Notes: a model not told the origin generated them from the sequence alone. Positions 12,390-24,852 are shown, counted from the first letter of the stretch. The stretch: 40,271 nt of DNA from Phallusia fumigata (GCA_008931825.1 QXVZ01026964.1:6020-46290); one strand, 5' to 3'. Program-made: numbers and translations.

Positions 12390-13494
12390 CTGAGTAAAAA
12401 GAAAAAACTTAATTCCCAGCACAAATCTAAAATGGAACAAAAAATCACGAAACAAATTATTTTCTGGCCATATTGCAAAATAACGTCTTTTAATTTAGAG
12501 TTTTGCGGATTATTTTGTTTCATGGATGTAAAACTAAGATTCGTAACTATGAAAGTGCCAAACCAGAAATAATTGTGTCACGTGTAATTAGAACAACTTT
12601 TAGTTCGACTTTACCTCACTAAATAGTTATGTTGCTGTACAAAAACATCAAAAAACCTGTATCTTTTATCCTGCTACGTATCTATCCAGTTTACAAATTT
12701 TCTCTATTTTCTAACGATATTTTAAACGTTCTCTTCACCTAAAAGTCGAACAATGTAGTGCGGAGCAACTTTTAGAAGTTCGCTTTCTTGTTCGTTTGTC
12801 ATCGAGCCCAAATAATCTGTCGTCGCCTTTGTTACATCACAAAGCCCGATACTTACGGCAAACACACGAAGCGATGTGACTGTAAACCGTCCGCTCTAAA
12901 ACACAAAGTCTTTTGGTTTAAAAAGCAAACCGCACAACGCAGAAAATTCACTAAAATCGTTTTATTTTTTTAACTAATCTAGTTTTTCACAGTAAAATAT
13001 TCAATGCTGCAGTCTTTCTGTGTAACATAATTCGTTACGACAAACAATAAGTAAAAATTAGGCGATTTGCGTCGCTTTGCTAATTTTTTCGTGGCACGCT
13101 AAGGAAACTCAAATCTCGAAAACAGTCTCTCGCCTATTCTTACAGCCATTTCTGTCACTTATTACGCTTCTTCATCAAATAACTAGATTTTGCATGCCCT
13201 CGCAGCCGATTGTTTTCATTGCATCAATGATATAGCGATCTCTTGGTCGGCGAAATCGACCCCTTTATTGGGGATTGAAACATGCAGCGTGGTATCGCAC
13301 CTGACAACATCTCAACGTACCTGTTCACTCCAACCCGGCTCTGGAATCACAAACGACTCGCAGCTTTTGTTGGCCTCGCTCTGTTATTAATCTAGGAGGG
13401 TTGAGGCCCGATGACGATTCAGATGGAGGGTGCTTGAGCCAGGGCCCTTGTTTTCATTGCCTTTAACGTGTGAAATTGGAAAGAATCTCGGCAG
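12390..13494. other. Upstream of FoxE, no firm gene
   Basis: The sequence is AT-rich to 13.1 kb and then GC-richer. There are short frames only (up to 86 codons, some on the strand opposite FoxE) and none is a recognised family. It probably contains FoxE upstream regulatory DNA. Confidence 0.4.
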
Positions 13495-14120
13495 GCAAGA
13501 ATTCAGGTGATCACCATCGAAACTGCCCTAAAATTCCTGATAAACGAAAAAGTGGTAAAGCACTCCCAGCATTTCTTACCAGGCCGGTCTACCGACAAAA
13601 TAGCGTTAGATTTAATAGATATCGTAAGTAAAATGTATGACAAACGGTTTAACGGTGCGTTCTGGAATCCAGATAACGCAAGATTTTTATACTGTTATCG
13701 AATTTGCGACAATAGAACACTTCAGCGGCCTTAGCGACGCGATGGAGAGGTGAGATTATTCAAACCCGGTTTATTCTCAACATCTCCCTTCGTACCTTTT
13801 ACTATAGATCCAAGGAGCGGGATTTTCGCCTTGGTATCAGCAACGGACGGCCACTTAAGAATGGGATTTATCACGACGGACAACTGATCGAGCTATATTC
13901 AGGTAGCCCCGCTTGCGGTCCCGTCTCGCCGCGTTCCGGTCGTTTTCAAACGTTTCTTGGCGCAGCCATAATGTAGTCGATGGGGGGACAGAACATGGAT
14001 CGGGCCACAGATCAACGACATGTTATCGATGCTGCTTTTGTTGTCGGAAATCGAACAATGGTCGGCAACGGTCTCCGAAATTTGTTTGGAAAGCGAATTA
14101 GGCAGGGGGCCTTGGATTGA
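13495..14120 (+). CDS. Tentative four-exon open chain, unknown protein
   Basis: Exons at 13495-13623, 13673-13749, 13808-13902 and 14011-14120 can be joined in a consistent phase. Donors are GTAAGT, GTGAGA and GTAGCC, and the introns are 49, 58 and 108 nt. The joined frame is open to a TGA at 14118-14120. I recognise no domain, there is no start ATG in the first exon, and no upstream exon was found. Other frames in this GC-balanced stretch are also open, including a 127-codon frame on the other strand at 13899-14282. The chain may therefore be chance and I give it low weight. Confidence 0.22.
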
Positions 14121-14282
14121 AAATGAGCTCCCGTCAACCGTCGACATTTGCCCGGACATCAGAGGCTTGACGTCATGGAAACTTACATTATATTCGTTTA
14201 AAACTATTTTTAATAGTTCGCCTTGACAGATAAATGCCAACCATCTGATCTGTAAGACTATTGAAATTATGCAATTTTTCAC
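13899..14282 (-). CDS. Unassigned 127-codon open frame, antisense to the plus chain
   Basis: This is the longest unexplained minus-strand frame in the region. A strong acceptor (TCTTACAG) opens it near 14250 and a strong donor (GTAAGTTT) lies at about 14187. The real feature may therefore be a short exon of about 63 nt, possibly a 5' exon of FoxE, and not the full frame. The encoded residues are Ser/Thr-rich and match no family I know. Confidence 0.25.
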   Translation of the reverse strand: MKNCIISIVLQIRWLAFICQGELLKIVLNEYNVSFHDVKPLMSGQMSTVDGSSFSIQGPLPNSLSKQISETVADHCSISDNKSSIDNMSLICGPIHVLSPHRLHYGCAKKRLKTTGTRRDGTASGAT

Positions 14283-14703
14283 ATTTGTATTTTATTCAAG
14301 CATAAATGCTTATCTGCAATAAATCTAAAGAAGCAAAATAATTTTAACAACAAAATCAGCCTCTCTGTATCTGAAATCACTTTCTGTATTCACGTAGTAG
14401 GCTTACAAGTTATTCACAGTGAATTAACTAACAACCTCAAAAATTTGTCAGGTGGTTTCGCTTCTGATTAATATTGCACGATTGGCTGCGTTTCACCTAA
14501 TTAAGGCAAATTTGAAATGTAATATCGAAACATCCAGTTTTAACATTGAGCAATCCTCTTTCTGTTAGCAAACCGTGTGACTGAGCAAGCGGACTCGATT
14601 TTGTACCAATATAAGATATACTGTAATCACAGACCTAATATAAGCGCGATAATAATATAGTGTCAAAAGGGAACCAATATCAACAGGCTTGCCGCCCTTG
14701 TGT
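14283..14703. other. AT-rich spacer
   Basis: No coding, repeat or RNA signal was recognised here. Confidence 0.4.
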
Positions 14704-14913
14704 TCACTGCAACGTGGTTGAAAAGCAGCACAATGGTATACAACGCTTGCCTTCGCACAACATAGATGTGCTCACGTACACCCCCCTGTTATGTATTTCT
14801 TTCGCATCCACGAAATCAAACAGTTTAGATTGGCCTTTTGTGCTCTTGACTCTACGCACCGGGCGTTTGTTGGCAGGGGACACAGTCACTTCGACACCAA
14901 TATCAACCAGCAC
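14704..14913 (-). pseudogene. Possible retrotransposon aspartic-protease relic
   Basis: A 69-codon minus-strand frame begins with a pattern close to the retropepsin active-site motif of Gypsy/LTR-type retroelements. It has Leu-Val-Asp-x-Gly, then Glu-Val-x-Val and Pro-Ala. The usual Thr after the catalytic Asp is replaced, a stop lies just upstream, and no reverse transcriptase or LTR was seen beside it. If real, it is a dead fragment. The similarity is short and could be accidental. Confidence 0.3.
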
Positions 14914-16767
14914 TTATACAACAGTTGCTAAGTTGTGTCCGGCAAAGTTGAAGCGAAAATTTTCTCACAACAGATCGGAATCGCTCTGTTTAAAAAGGCC
15001 TGTTTAAACTAAAACACCGACAAGTTACATTAATTTGAACCGTTGGTGAAGGTTTTTCTTTAATAGTACCGAAACAATATTTTCGCTGCAAAGTCAAATG
15101 TTCCGTGCAGAAAAATATCGCCTACATGCAAAAAGGGAACAACAACCCGATGATGATAAAGCGTTACTTGTAAAGAAAAATTGACTTTAATTTCGATATA
15201 AAATCGAATGTGTAGTAAGCGAGAACCGTACATACATAAGTCGAGAAAGTCGTCACTGCTGTAGACTCCGAATAACAGCGTGACATTCGAACTCATTAGC
15301 AACAATATAGCTGTTAATTATTTGTACGGTTTCACATGAGTGCTTTTAGCAGTGTTGTGAAAACAAGCACGGCGCACCGGCGTCGAAACCGACAGCGTGA
15401 AATTCCGATGCAAAAACATTTGTTTGTGACACGACCCTTGCTACCTTCATGTACATTGAAATGTGAGTGCCACAAAAGCAATAACATTTAAAACAGTTAT
15501 CGCTTTAAAATAGGAGTGCAATACAATGCTTGCTAAGTTTTGCGAAAGCTGGTCTTGGGAAGTATGGCCGCTTAAATTATAAACAACCGAAAAAAGTTTG
15601 AGTGAGCCGAGAGCAAAAACGTCGCGAAAGAGCCGCAGGAATTACTTTTCGCTAAATTGCTGCCACGTGGAAGGGAATCCAGACTAACACTCCAGTTAGG
15701 CTGCGCAAATAAACCAAAGCGCGTTTCGGATGCGCTTGAAATCGCCGTGCAAGAGATCAAACAAATCTCATCTTAGCCCAGCCGGAGCAACGATTTAGGT
15801 GTATAGCAGGCTTGCCGTAGAAAAGCGCATTTACTACAGAGTACCAATGTCCTCAAAAGGGTCATTTACGTAACAAATATTTTTTTGCAAGCGTCCCGCA
15901 GTTTTACAGTCATCTTTGCCAACCTGTGCGATCCGTAAATATTTTCAACCGTATTCTTAACAGAGCGAGTAATGAAAGTGATTGACAGGGGTTCACATCC
16001 CAATAAAGCGTGTTATTAGCGGGTCAGGGTAAACTGTGGCCATCGATCTAATATGACAGAGCAGCAGGTTCGCTCCACTACCAGGGGTTGTGCACAGTCA
16101 AGCGTAACGGAAAGAAACGGCACTGAACCGGTTTCCTCAGTCCGAGTCCAAGTAAGTTTGCGGCTAATCCAACCTCGCTCCTCGGCACCAAATCACACCG
16201 GCAATTTTGCTTGGACACCTGGTGTGTAGAAAGGCAATAAAAGCCAAGTCTAGCCCCTCGGAATTCACTAGGTTGCATTTAGAATTAGTAAATTGAGGAT
16301 TCACTGTCGGGTTAAAACAATCCAAAGCGGCGTATAGCGAATAGCCGGTCACTCATGTTAAAGTGAACAATCTTATATCGACACATTTCATGTTTGCAAT
16401 GATATGCTGTATTTTGCTTCGTTACAAACTGGAGTACGCCAATGAGAAAGTGCACATTTATGTCAAAACTGTGTGGTCTCTGCATTAATACTCCACGTTT
16501 AAATGCGACCACATTGCAAAACGCGAGTGAACATAAACTTGAAAAGTGATGTTAAAAACAGCACAGATGAGTACCTTGTTAAAAATCTGCGTCATTACTG
16601 TTTCGGCTTAACATACAATATCACTGCTACACCACAGAAGTTAGTTTTTTGCCACAAAACAAAACGCGAAAGTGGTCAGAAAAACACAAAAATTTTAACT
16701 CAATCATTCGAAATTCGACAATCCCAAGACAACAAAAAACAACATGACGTAAACAATTTCAGTAGGA
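14914..16767. other. No recognised gene
   Basis: The composition is mixed. Short frames occur on both strands (the 14660-15007 plus frame reaches into it), with none assignable. No RNA gene was seen. Confidence 0.4.
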
Positions 16768-17187
16768 AGGTTCGCCTGGTGCATGTGGCATTTGTGTAGA
16801 AAAGTGTATTCCATGTTAGTGGCTTTATCAAGAGGCTGTGTAAAGTAAACAATAACAGTAAAGCGGGATTACAATGCATTAAAATAAATGAAAAGGTTGG
16901 CACAGGCGTTTTATCTTAAACACGGTGTATATAAAAAGGTAGGGCTGTCTAAATAATGTGTTAGTTGGCGTTGTGCNAGGTTCGACTGGTGCATGTGGCA
17001 TTTGTGTAGAAAAAGTGTATTCCATGTTAGTGGTTTTATCAAGAGGCTGTGTAAAGTAAACAATAACAGTAAAGCGGGATTACAATGCATTAAAATAAAT
17101 GAAAATGTTGGCACAGGCGTTTTATCTTAAACACGGTGTATATAAAAAGGTAGGACTGTCTAAATAATGTGTTAGTTGGCGTTGTGC
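16768..17187. repeat. 209/210-bp block present twice across an N
   Basis: The segments 16768-16976 and 16978-17187 are aligned copies differing at about five positions, with the N at 16977 between them. The first copy ends exactly at the N and the second begins exactly after it. This is the signature of overlapping contig ends from two haplotypes that were not merged. Confidence 0.92.
16977..16977. other. Assembly join (single N)
   Basis: Contig boundary between the FoxE-bearing contig and the next one. The flanking sequence is duplicated, so true continuity is likely once one copy is removed. Confidence 0.92.
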
Positions 17188-17523
17188 AAAGTTTGTTTGT
17201 GTCAGGCAACTAAACATAATTAAAATCTGTCAAAACATGTTTTAAATAAAATCATTAAATTAAATAATCACACACATCAGCATTATTTTGTGTTAAAGCG
17301 TTTTTGTAGATAAAAACATAAAATAAATAATAATTAAGCAGCATAATTTAACATACGTTACACGTTCTAGACTACTGCACTTGTTTTTGTCGTGGTGACG
17401 CATAAATAAAACGGTATTTACAAACAAAACGCACCATATAGCAAATTCGTACATTATGCCAAAAAAACTAATAAAAACGAGTCTATTTCACGAAAGCATC
17501 AGAACATTGCATCTAGTAAGATT
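17188..17523. other. AT-rich spacer
   Basis: This is very AT-rich DNA downstream of the orphan minus-strand exon. No clear AATAAA signal was found on the minus strand here. Confidence 0.4.
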
Positions 17524-17829
17524 TTAAACGTCGTGATATTTTACAGTACTGAAAGTTCGCAGCGGGGGGATTTGCTGCGTGGTTAACAAACTGGGCGAAG
17601 ACCATTCGAAGCTGGAGCCATCGCCGCCATTAGTTTTGGGCGAATAATGGGCGGTTCGGTGGTGGGGATGTGAAGTCGGGCTGGAGTCAGATGGCCCCGG
17701 TAAATGAGGCACAGAACTAAGGTCTACGACCGAATTCCCGTTCGGCGTGAAGAGACTGTTCCGCTCACCCGTCTTCGGTACTGCAGTGGATGAGAGGTCG
17801 AGTTTGGCTTGAGCTTGGTCGTACTTGGC
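17524..17829 (-). CDS. Orphan C-terminal exon, Ser/Pro/His-rich
   Basis: An acceptor (pyrimidine tract ending in CACCAG) precedes 101 codons that run to a TAA. Only one frame is open across the exon. The predicted tail is rich in Ser, Pro, Thr and His and lacks hydrophobic segments, like the disordered C-terminus of a transcription factor. I do not recognise the protein. The remaining exons should lie at higher coordinates. The best candidate donor is at about 18370 (GCG before GTAATA), but the exon there cannot be confirmed. Confidence 0.45.
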   Translation of the reverse strand, partial: AKYDQAQAKLDLSSTAVPKTGERNSLFTPNGNSVVDLSSVPHLPGPSDSSPTSHPHHRTAHYSPKTNGGDGSSFEWSSPSLLTTQQIPPLRTFSTVKYHDV

Positions 17830-20800
17830 CTGGTGATGTAAAAGTGTAAAATCGTTATTGAAAGCATATTGTTTTTACATTGTTTTCAACGAGTTATCTA
17901 TGATTTTTTTCCACAACAGATTAATTAACCCAACGGGTTGTTCTGATATACAAACATGTCGGCATATATCCGTTTGTTTTCTGGACACAATAAAGATTTA
18001 TAACAACGGTTCAAAAAAACATGTAACAAAAATTATTTAATTCTGATAAACCTGACAACAATACCAACAGCAACATATTTTTTATCCCAACGCAATCGCG
18101 CTTACACTGATAACTCACAAAGGTTTTTCCCACGATCGCCACATTCCGAACTTCAACGCCATAAATGAACTTAAAGTTGAAGTGTCCGTTAAAAGGTAGG
18201 CATCAAACGAACCATCCTTGACCGCAAATAACACTGAAACGTGTTTTTCGAGACGTACAAAAAACGTGGTGGCAAAGGTGGAGAAAGTTAACGAAGTGGA
18301 AGTTTGTAAATGATGCCAACTTGGAATATTCCAAGACAACGAACAACAAGCAGACAAACGAGTTTATTACCGCTTCATCGGCGCGCGACCGCAAAATTTT
18401 CGGCAGCGCTCTGATTCGAGGCTCGAGTGGCCTTCCGTCTTCGTCGAGTGCGATATGATGCAATTAGGGGGAAGTCGATAATTCGCCATCTTCTCGAAAG
18501 CAATCGACAGTCCCGCGCCTTGCCCCACTTCAATGGTTGCCGGCAGGAAAGTAGGGGCAGTTCGGTTTCACCCGGCCATATTAAGCAGCTACCTTATACG
18601 AGCCGCCACATCATTGCTGGGTCGCACGAATCTAACATACAGACTGTCCGGCGCAGCGGGGTCGTTCGCTGCCCAGAAATCTGACAGCAAGATGGGCGAT
18701 AAGACGAACGGACCCGGCTGCGGGGAACGGGAATGTCGCCAGTGTGTCTAGGTGTGGAGTGGCAAGTCACCGACTTATTCCCGTGTGCCGTTTAATCGTC
18801 GGCAAACATATCGCGGCGGCGAGGCGCGAGCGACAACAAGCATTAGTAACAGTGTTAAAAGTGTCCGCTGCGGTTAATCCGCGAACAATGGCGCTCCTGT
18901 TGCTACTGAACATCCCGCGACGACGCCACGAAAATAGGAGTATCTCTGCACAACAATACCCATACCACAAGTCCGATTTCAGACAACCAACGATTTTGAA
19001 GTGTAACGCAGCATCCAAATAATTCAATTAAGGCACAACAGTCTAATAAAAATGAACGTCTTAGTGAACTGTGCAAGTCTGTACCAAAACGCAGAACGTA
19101 TGATAGATGTGTATTGGAAATCTTTCTCACGCAACGGCAGCCCGCACAACATAAGGTGAAAACCCCGCCAGACACAATTCCAGGTATTTACAAGGGGTGG
19201 TGTACCTGAAGTTTCAAGTGGATTGATGATGCCTGTAAACAGAAGATCACAAGACTGCAATCAGTCGGGCGATTGGCAAATCACAAGCACTCCACGGCAA
19301 TGTTAAAAGGTCTTCACACATTCGAGGACAACTTCAAGCAGAGCAGTGCGTCAGCTGCGATCGCGAAACTTATTCATAACCTGGCTCAGTAACGTGTAGC
19401 CAAGGCGTGATTGGATTATCGCCGAGTCTCCGTTCAAGAGGCCGGAAAATTTCCCACACAGCTTCGACGCTGTCACCGCCTTCATTCGTCATAAATCGAC
19501 GATCATTTGCTTTCGTCGAGGCGTGGAGAGAAACCACTACGCGTTGACATCGCCGGAATCGGTTTCATTTCTGTTATCGGGCGCAATTTGACGGCTACTA
19601 CAGATTGTATTGTTCAGCGCAGGGAGGAAGTGCTTTGCCTATTCATGCAGGCGACATGGGGAGGCTGAGCGACGCGACCAACGGAACAACACGTGTCGTC
19701 GCATTCAAACTTGAATAGCATTGCGACAGGTTCGACAACGCGTGAACGTTAGACTCGATTGCCAACAACTAAACCCGCAATTCCACTGATGCCTGAACTA
19801 TGGGCGCGAGCCCGCGATATTGATCTTTTCTAGTATCAACCGGAAGAAAGTAAATTTTTACAGACATCGTTGTGCAAAAGCATCACATCCACCATCAATC
19901 TGTCGCCAATTGGTCTTGGATAACATAAAGCTCCCAATACGGCATCAGGTGGGTCTGACAGCAGTGATGATTCATCTACCGCCACTACGTCACAATACAT
20001 GAACTTAAATTCACATCAGTGAGCAATTAGCCAGCTATTCCTGTGCGGGGGTTTAGCCACCAAAAAAGTCGACCACACAGCTATAAATCGGCAAATGTCA
20101 ATCACAAGAAAACCATATCATCCGATCGAGATTGCGACGCCTACATGACGTCATATTCCACGTGAAAAAACGTCAGAGGGCGACTAGTCAAACAGCGGGT
20201 CGCTGAAAATCGATGGGGAGCTGTGAAGCAATTTGATTGGCGACAAAGTCAGCTACCTCAACGCGTGAACGCGCTTAACACAACAATTGAGGCGGGTAAC
20301 AGCCGGTAATGTGACGAGCATTAGCGGGGATGGGGCACTGGATACACAAGCAAAAGACAACATGTTTTCACAGAGGCCGGTTCGCAGCAATCCACGGCAA
20401 TTGAGGTTGCGGGACGACGCGCACCGGAATGGAAAACAGCAGTTGAATGACAAATCTTAAAACCGGTAACGCATCAGAGCGGAGGTGGAGCAGGTGTGCC
20501 ACAAATAAAAGGTATGCGCACGTTGGAAAGCTGCGTCACCACCGCTATTTTTGGCTTGATGCATCGGACTGTTCGGAAAAAAACGACAGTGGTCTGATAT
20601 AAACAGGGTGTGCCCAAGAAACTCTTGTGATGAGAATATTTACAATAGAATTTGAGCACTGATCATCTAAAATTTAAATACAAAACCTTTACCACAGCGT
20701 CACGAAAACAGCGACGTGGCGCATATGATGTACTTTGAAGATAATATTTCTTGTAGCTTGGGGCTTGTAAAGCGCAAACTTGACGTTTTAACGCTTATGC

Positions 20801-23800
20801 AGTCGCATTCGCTTTGACCTTGTAGGCAGTAAAAATTAGTTGATAATGAAACAAAATATTCTACCACAATTCTCTTCTTTTGGCGTTTTGTTGTTCGTGC
20901 TTACACACAAACCAGTTTATTCGATGTTTTGGGGACACTCGGGTAAATGCTTTCGTGAAGTTGTCAAAAATCAAAGATTTGCCAAAGCCTAATAGCTGAC
21001 GACCGAATAGCTGCTCATTCCAATTTGGTTTACCTGGATTGTGGCGTCACAAAAGAAGAGGGGTTTAGTATATTCGAGGCAGTTAGCAGGAGCAAATGGG
21101 TCGAGTGTATGTAGCGACACACGGGGGGCGGGCGGTGACAGACTGACATGATCTCGTTCCGCCTCACAAGTATTGCGATCGACGAACGGAAGCAAAGCAA
21201 AACAACAACGAGCAATTGCGATTATGTTGACGAATCAGCGAAGTTTCAGGGACTACCTGTTGTGTTGAGTGCCCGGCTAAGTGGCCTTGCTGCGTAGAAA
21301 GTTATCTGGACCGAGAATCGTTGCGTGGAACGCTTAAGTGCCCGACCACAGCATGGTGTAGTGGTCATCCATATCACGACACACGTCATCCGTAAACTAT
21401 TTGTGAAACGCAGTCATCGAGTATAAACTTAAGAGGGTAGATTTAATTTTATAGGCACTGATTTCTTAATACAACAGAAACTGTCATAGACTTAGTTGTG
21501 TACGGGACCGAAATTATGCAATAAAACTGCATTTTCCATATTTCTGAATAGGGTCTGTATTTACACCACCGCATTAAAACAGTTTTCACAAGACTGCTTC
21601 GAATTTAATCTTCTGAACTTTTTAATGTAAATTTCACACGATTTAAACCTTACATCGTATGCACCAGCCACGAACATATCGTACAAATCATTACTTCCAA
21701 AACCTGTCGTCAATACGCCCGTTCGAAAAATCCACGCGGTTGGCTTGTGGCCGCTCCAGTTCCGCCCTGTATTGTTGTGTAACAATCCATGATATTAGTA
21801 TCGTGACCGCTCGACCCACAGTTCGATAATAAATGTGATCTTACGGCCGGCATCAACTGTCACATTGATTGCATCGCCTCGCACAAGGCAAAGCCGACCT
21901 TTATTTCGAATCGTTCGTGACCATATTTCGAAGCAAGATGAAAAGCCTTTAGAATTTACGTGTTGACAGCTGGAAAGCGTATAAAGTCGTTCTCCCGATT
22001 TAATTCCTTGACAATCAATTGCAAAAATAAGCCCGATACAGTAAAACTGCTTTAGCCAACGGCGTTTAGGAAAACTATGATCATCCATGCTAACCTACCC
22101 AAAAAGTAACAACATAAAAAGTTACAACAACAAAATCGAAGACATATTTTTCAAAACTCACAATCAAATTATACAGAGTTAGATCCGTTTTCCCACTGTA
22201 CTTCTACCACATGACTTAACCCAAAGCCAATCAGTCGAGCACGACGAGTCGGGAGGCTGAAACATTACCGCAAGCGGATTGATCGCTTCCCGGCTAAGCA
22301 AATAAACCTGCAGAACGGCAGGGCGTTGTGCTGTTGTAATTGCTCTGTGATAAGGTGTCAAAACGCCATGCAAGGCGCGCGTGCCTGTGTGTACTTAGTA
22401 ACACAACGCTGCCCGGAAGAGGTCACGCCGGGTCAGCTGGAATCAAACAGAGTCGGTGTGAAGCGAAAGCATGGCGTGTTTGCTTAGTGACGCTGTGTAA
22501 ACGCAACCCAGGTATCAACTGAGCGGGCGGTACACGCCGAACAGAGTGAGCTGTCGTTGGACGCATGGCAACCTTAACTGCTGCGAGGCGTTTTGCCGAT
22601 CGATGAAAAGCGCAATTCCGGTCTGGTTCAGGTATAAGGTTAAGTTGCATGTTGTATTTGCTGTTCACACTACCACTGAAACTTTTGCGTCAGGCTTGCG
22701 CTCAAAAGCTCGGTTGGCGAGCACGGTGATTGATATTCACTGACACCGCTACTTGTTTTCACCAAACCCAAGCCACGATGCGCAACGAGAGGCGAAATTG
22801 TGTTAAAATCTTTAAAGGCAGGTCACAGAATGTGTATATTATATACAAGGTAGGGGTTTGCCGACAACCTCATACATGAGACAGGGCGTCTGATTGCCAA
22901 TCCATCAGCTCTACACCAGCCACGGAACGAAGCTTGATTTCAGTGGCACCACGAGTTCAGGCTGCATCCGTCGTCCAACGTGAGCAAAGGAGTGTGATTA
23001 ATGGCGGCAGCAGGGTTTGGCAAAAATTCCTTTTCATGCAGCCAACGTCAAGTGAGCTCTCGCCCGAAATTAAATGAGCTGATCGGGTTTCAGAAACGTT
23101 GATCTGTTGCAAACAGCTCCTTGCCTCGCAGGGCTACAAAGGAACCCGAAACTTCCGAAATAGGACCGCAGTTCGTTGCTGGTTACCCGGCGTTTCGGGG
23201 TTGATCTGAAGGCAGAAACCCAGTACGCGGTCGTCACAAGCGAACAGACACCACTAATCTCCGCCCGCCTTCCTATAGGCAGTGTTTAATGCACGGCAGC
23301 ATCCAAATTCGTGCAACGGCCCTGTGAGTTAATCTCATGGGTTAGGGGTTCCACCACATTAGACAACCTGATGGAAGTTGCCGCAAACTCGCCTTGTCAG
23401 CAAACCACACAAAAGCATCGCACAATGCCACAGTAGCTAAATGTTAAGAACACGTGGGTGGCCTTTGCATCTAACATCCGGCCGCTTTTACCACTTGTTA
23501 CAGGACTGCGATTGTTGACTGCACGAAAACGTTGGTAATTAGCGTCAAACAACAAGTACATGTCATTTGCCTGACAGCACCCGCCGATACAACATTCCAT
23601 TGCGTGGCTTAAGTAGCAAGGGCACCCCGGGAGCAAATCGAAGCCCTATATCGAGTAACGGTGCATTATAGCGCTAGTGAAGCTGTATTGACCAGCGGAG
23701 GCTGTTTACAAAACTACGAAGGCTAGGAGGTTATCGCGGCATCTGGTGGCTGCAGTCGGGGCACTGACGAGAAGGTGCTGTAAACATTCCACGGAACGAT

Positions 23801-24852
23801 AGCTCTCGTCGCAGTTGCCAAGCAAGAATGCCTGCTGGCTTTTTTTTCGAGTTCACCAAAATTTCGCGTCAGTCGCTCGTCGTTGACCTTGTGTTGACGT
23901 ATCTACGTTTGTGCGCATCTTCGACACTTGACAGCCTCCATTATGCGACTAGTGTATGTTGTTGAAGAATACACGATGTGGCAGGGCCGTATTGACGTCA
24001 ACGCCAATGCTAATCCAATCAGTTCTTGAGTATAGGCCGGGACAGTGGCTTTTTAACCAATAAAACCAGTCTATTTCGACACTATTTAAACCTATGTCGC
24101 CATTTTGGAACACCCTGTCGTTTGCCTTGCTTTAATGTAAGAAGACTTCCATGGGTGGCCCTTTTGTCAGTTATAATTTAAGAAAAGGCGCCGTTTAGGC
24201 GAAAAACTTGAGCCTTTTCGTTGACACTTATCACCACAAGCGAGATGTTATCATAGCGGCTTGTCACGGGCTGATTTGATTTCGGGCTCGTCCCACATAT
24301 TGATTGGGGCCCATGGGGCTGGGTCCTTCCTTTGAACCGCTCGGTCGATCTTCGTTACGGGATGAGGCGGCGACAAGCGTGATAGGGCGAGAGTCACAGC
24401 GACGCGTCGTGGACGCCGATGCGCTTAAAATAGTCAAGACCCGAGTGACACGTCATCGGTAGCGGATTGGCCACAGAATATCGGCAGCCTTTGAAAGGCG
24501 AGAGCGGAACAGTCGAGGGAATGTGACAGGGGACCGACGCCAGGAGCCAACCCGAATGTGCTGAGAGGCGGCTAATGACGTGCGCAGCCAACGGTCCTGG
24601 CTTGGAGCATTGGTCGGAGATGAAAGGACGAGGTCTGCCACTGAGCAATGTAGGCTCGGCGGCAAGGGGCTTCGGCTTATCAGCCATAGGGGGCTAGCTG
24701 GGGGCGAGATAAGCATCAGAAGTCATGCAAAATATCGCGAAGGCCCCAAGAGGAGGAATGGGAGCGAACGAGCGGTGCAGGACATCGTAGAACTCGATAC
24801 AGGGTAAGTGGATTCCTAATTCTGTCGATGTCTCGACGCTGGCCAGAAATAT
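17830..24852. other. GC- and CpG-richer stretch without identifiable genes
   Basis: From about 18.1 kb GC rises to roughly half, against about a third in most of the window, and CG dinucleotides become frequent. Many frames of 60-97 codons appear on both strands, often overlapping in two or three frames, which argues that most are chance. A candidate short exon at about 18369-18490 (minus) has an ATG in good context and a GT donor but no confirmed partner. The motif TGACGTCA occurs at 20146-20153 and 23993-24000, and CACGTG at 20159-20164. Regulatory DNA upstream of the orphan exon gene is one possible explanation. Confidence 0.4.

Noticed and set aside
13507..13623. Possible reverse-transcriptase motif (PGRST-like) in the plus-strand frame
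   Set aside because: Only five residues resemble the RT pattern and none of the other RT blocks or the catalytic Asp pair follows.
21340..21430. tRNA-like box A (TGGTGTAGTGG) near 21353
   Set aside because: It resembles the D-arm region of a tRNA-Val, but no box B, T-arm or acceptor stem can be folded, so no tRNA gene or SINE is called.
21561..22088. Two adjacent minus-strand open frames of 74 and 97 codons
   Set aside because: All three minus-strand frames here are partly open and look equally protein-like, so this is best explained by base composition.
22855..22925. Minus-strand sequence resembling a degenerate tRNA or tRNA-derived SINE head
   Set aside because: Box A and box B resemblances are partial, stems do not pair properly, and there is no second copy in the window.
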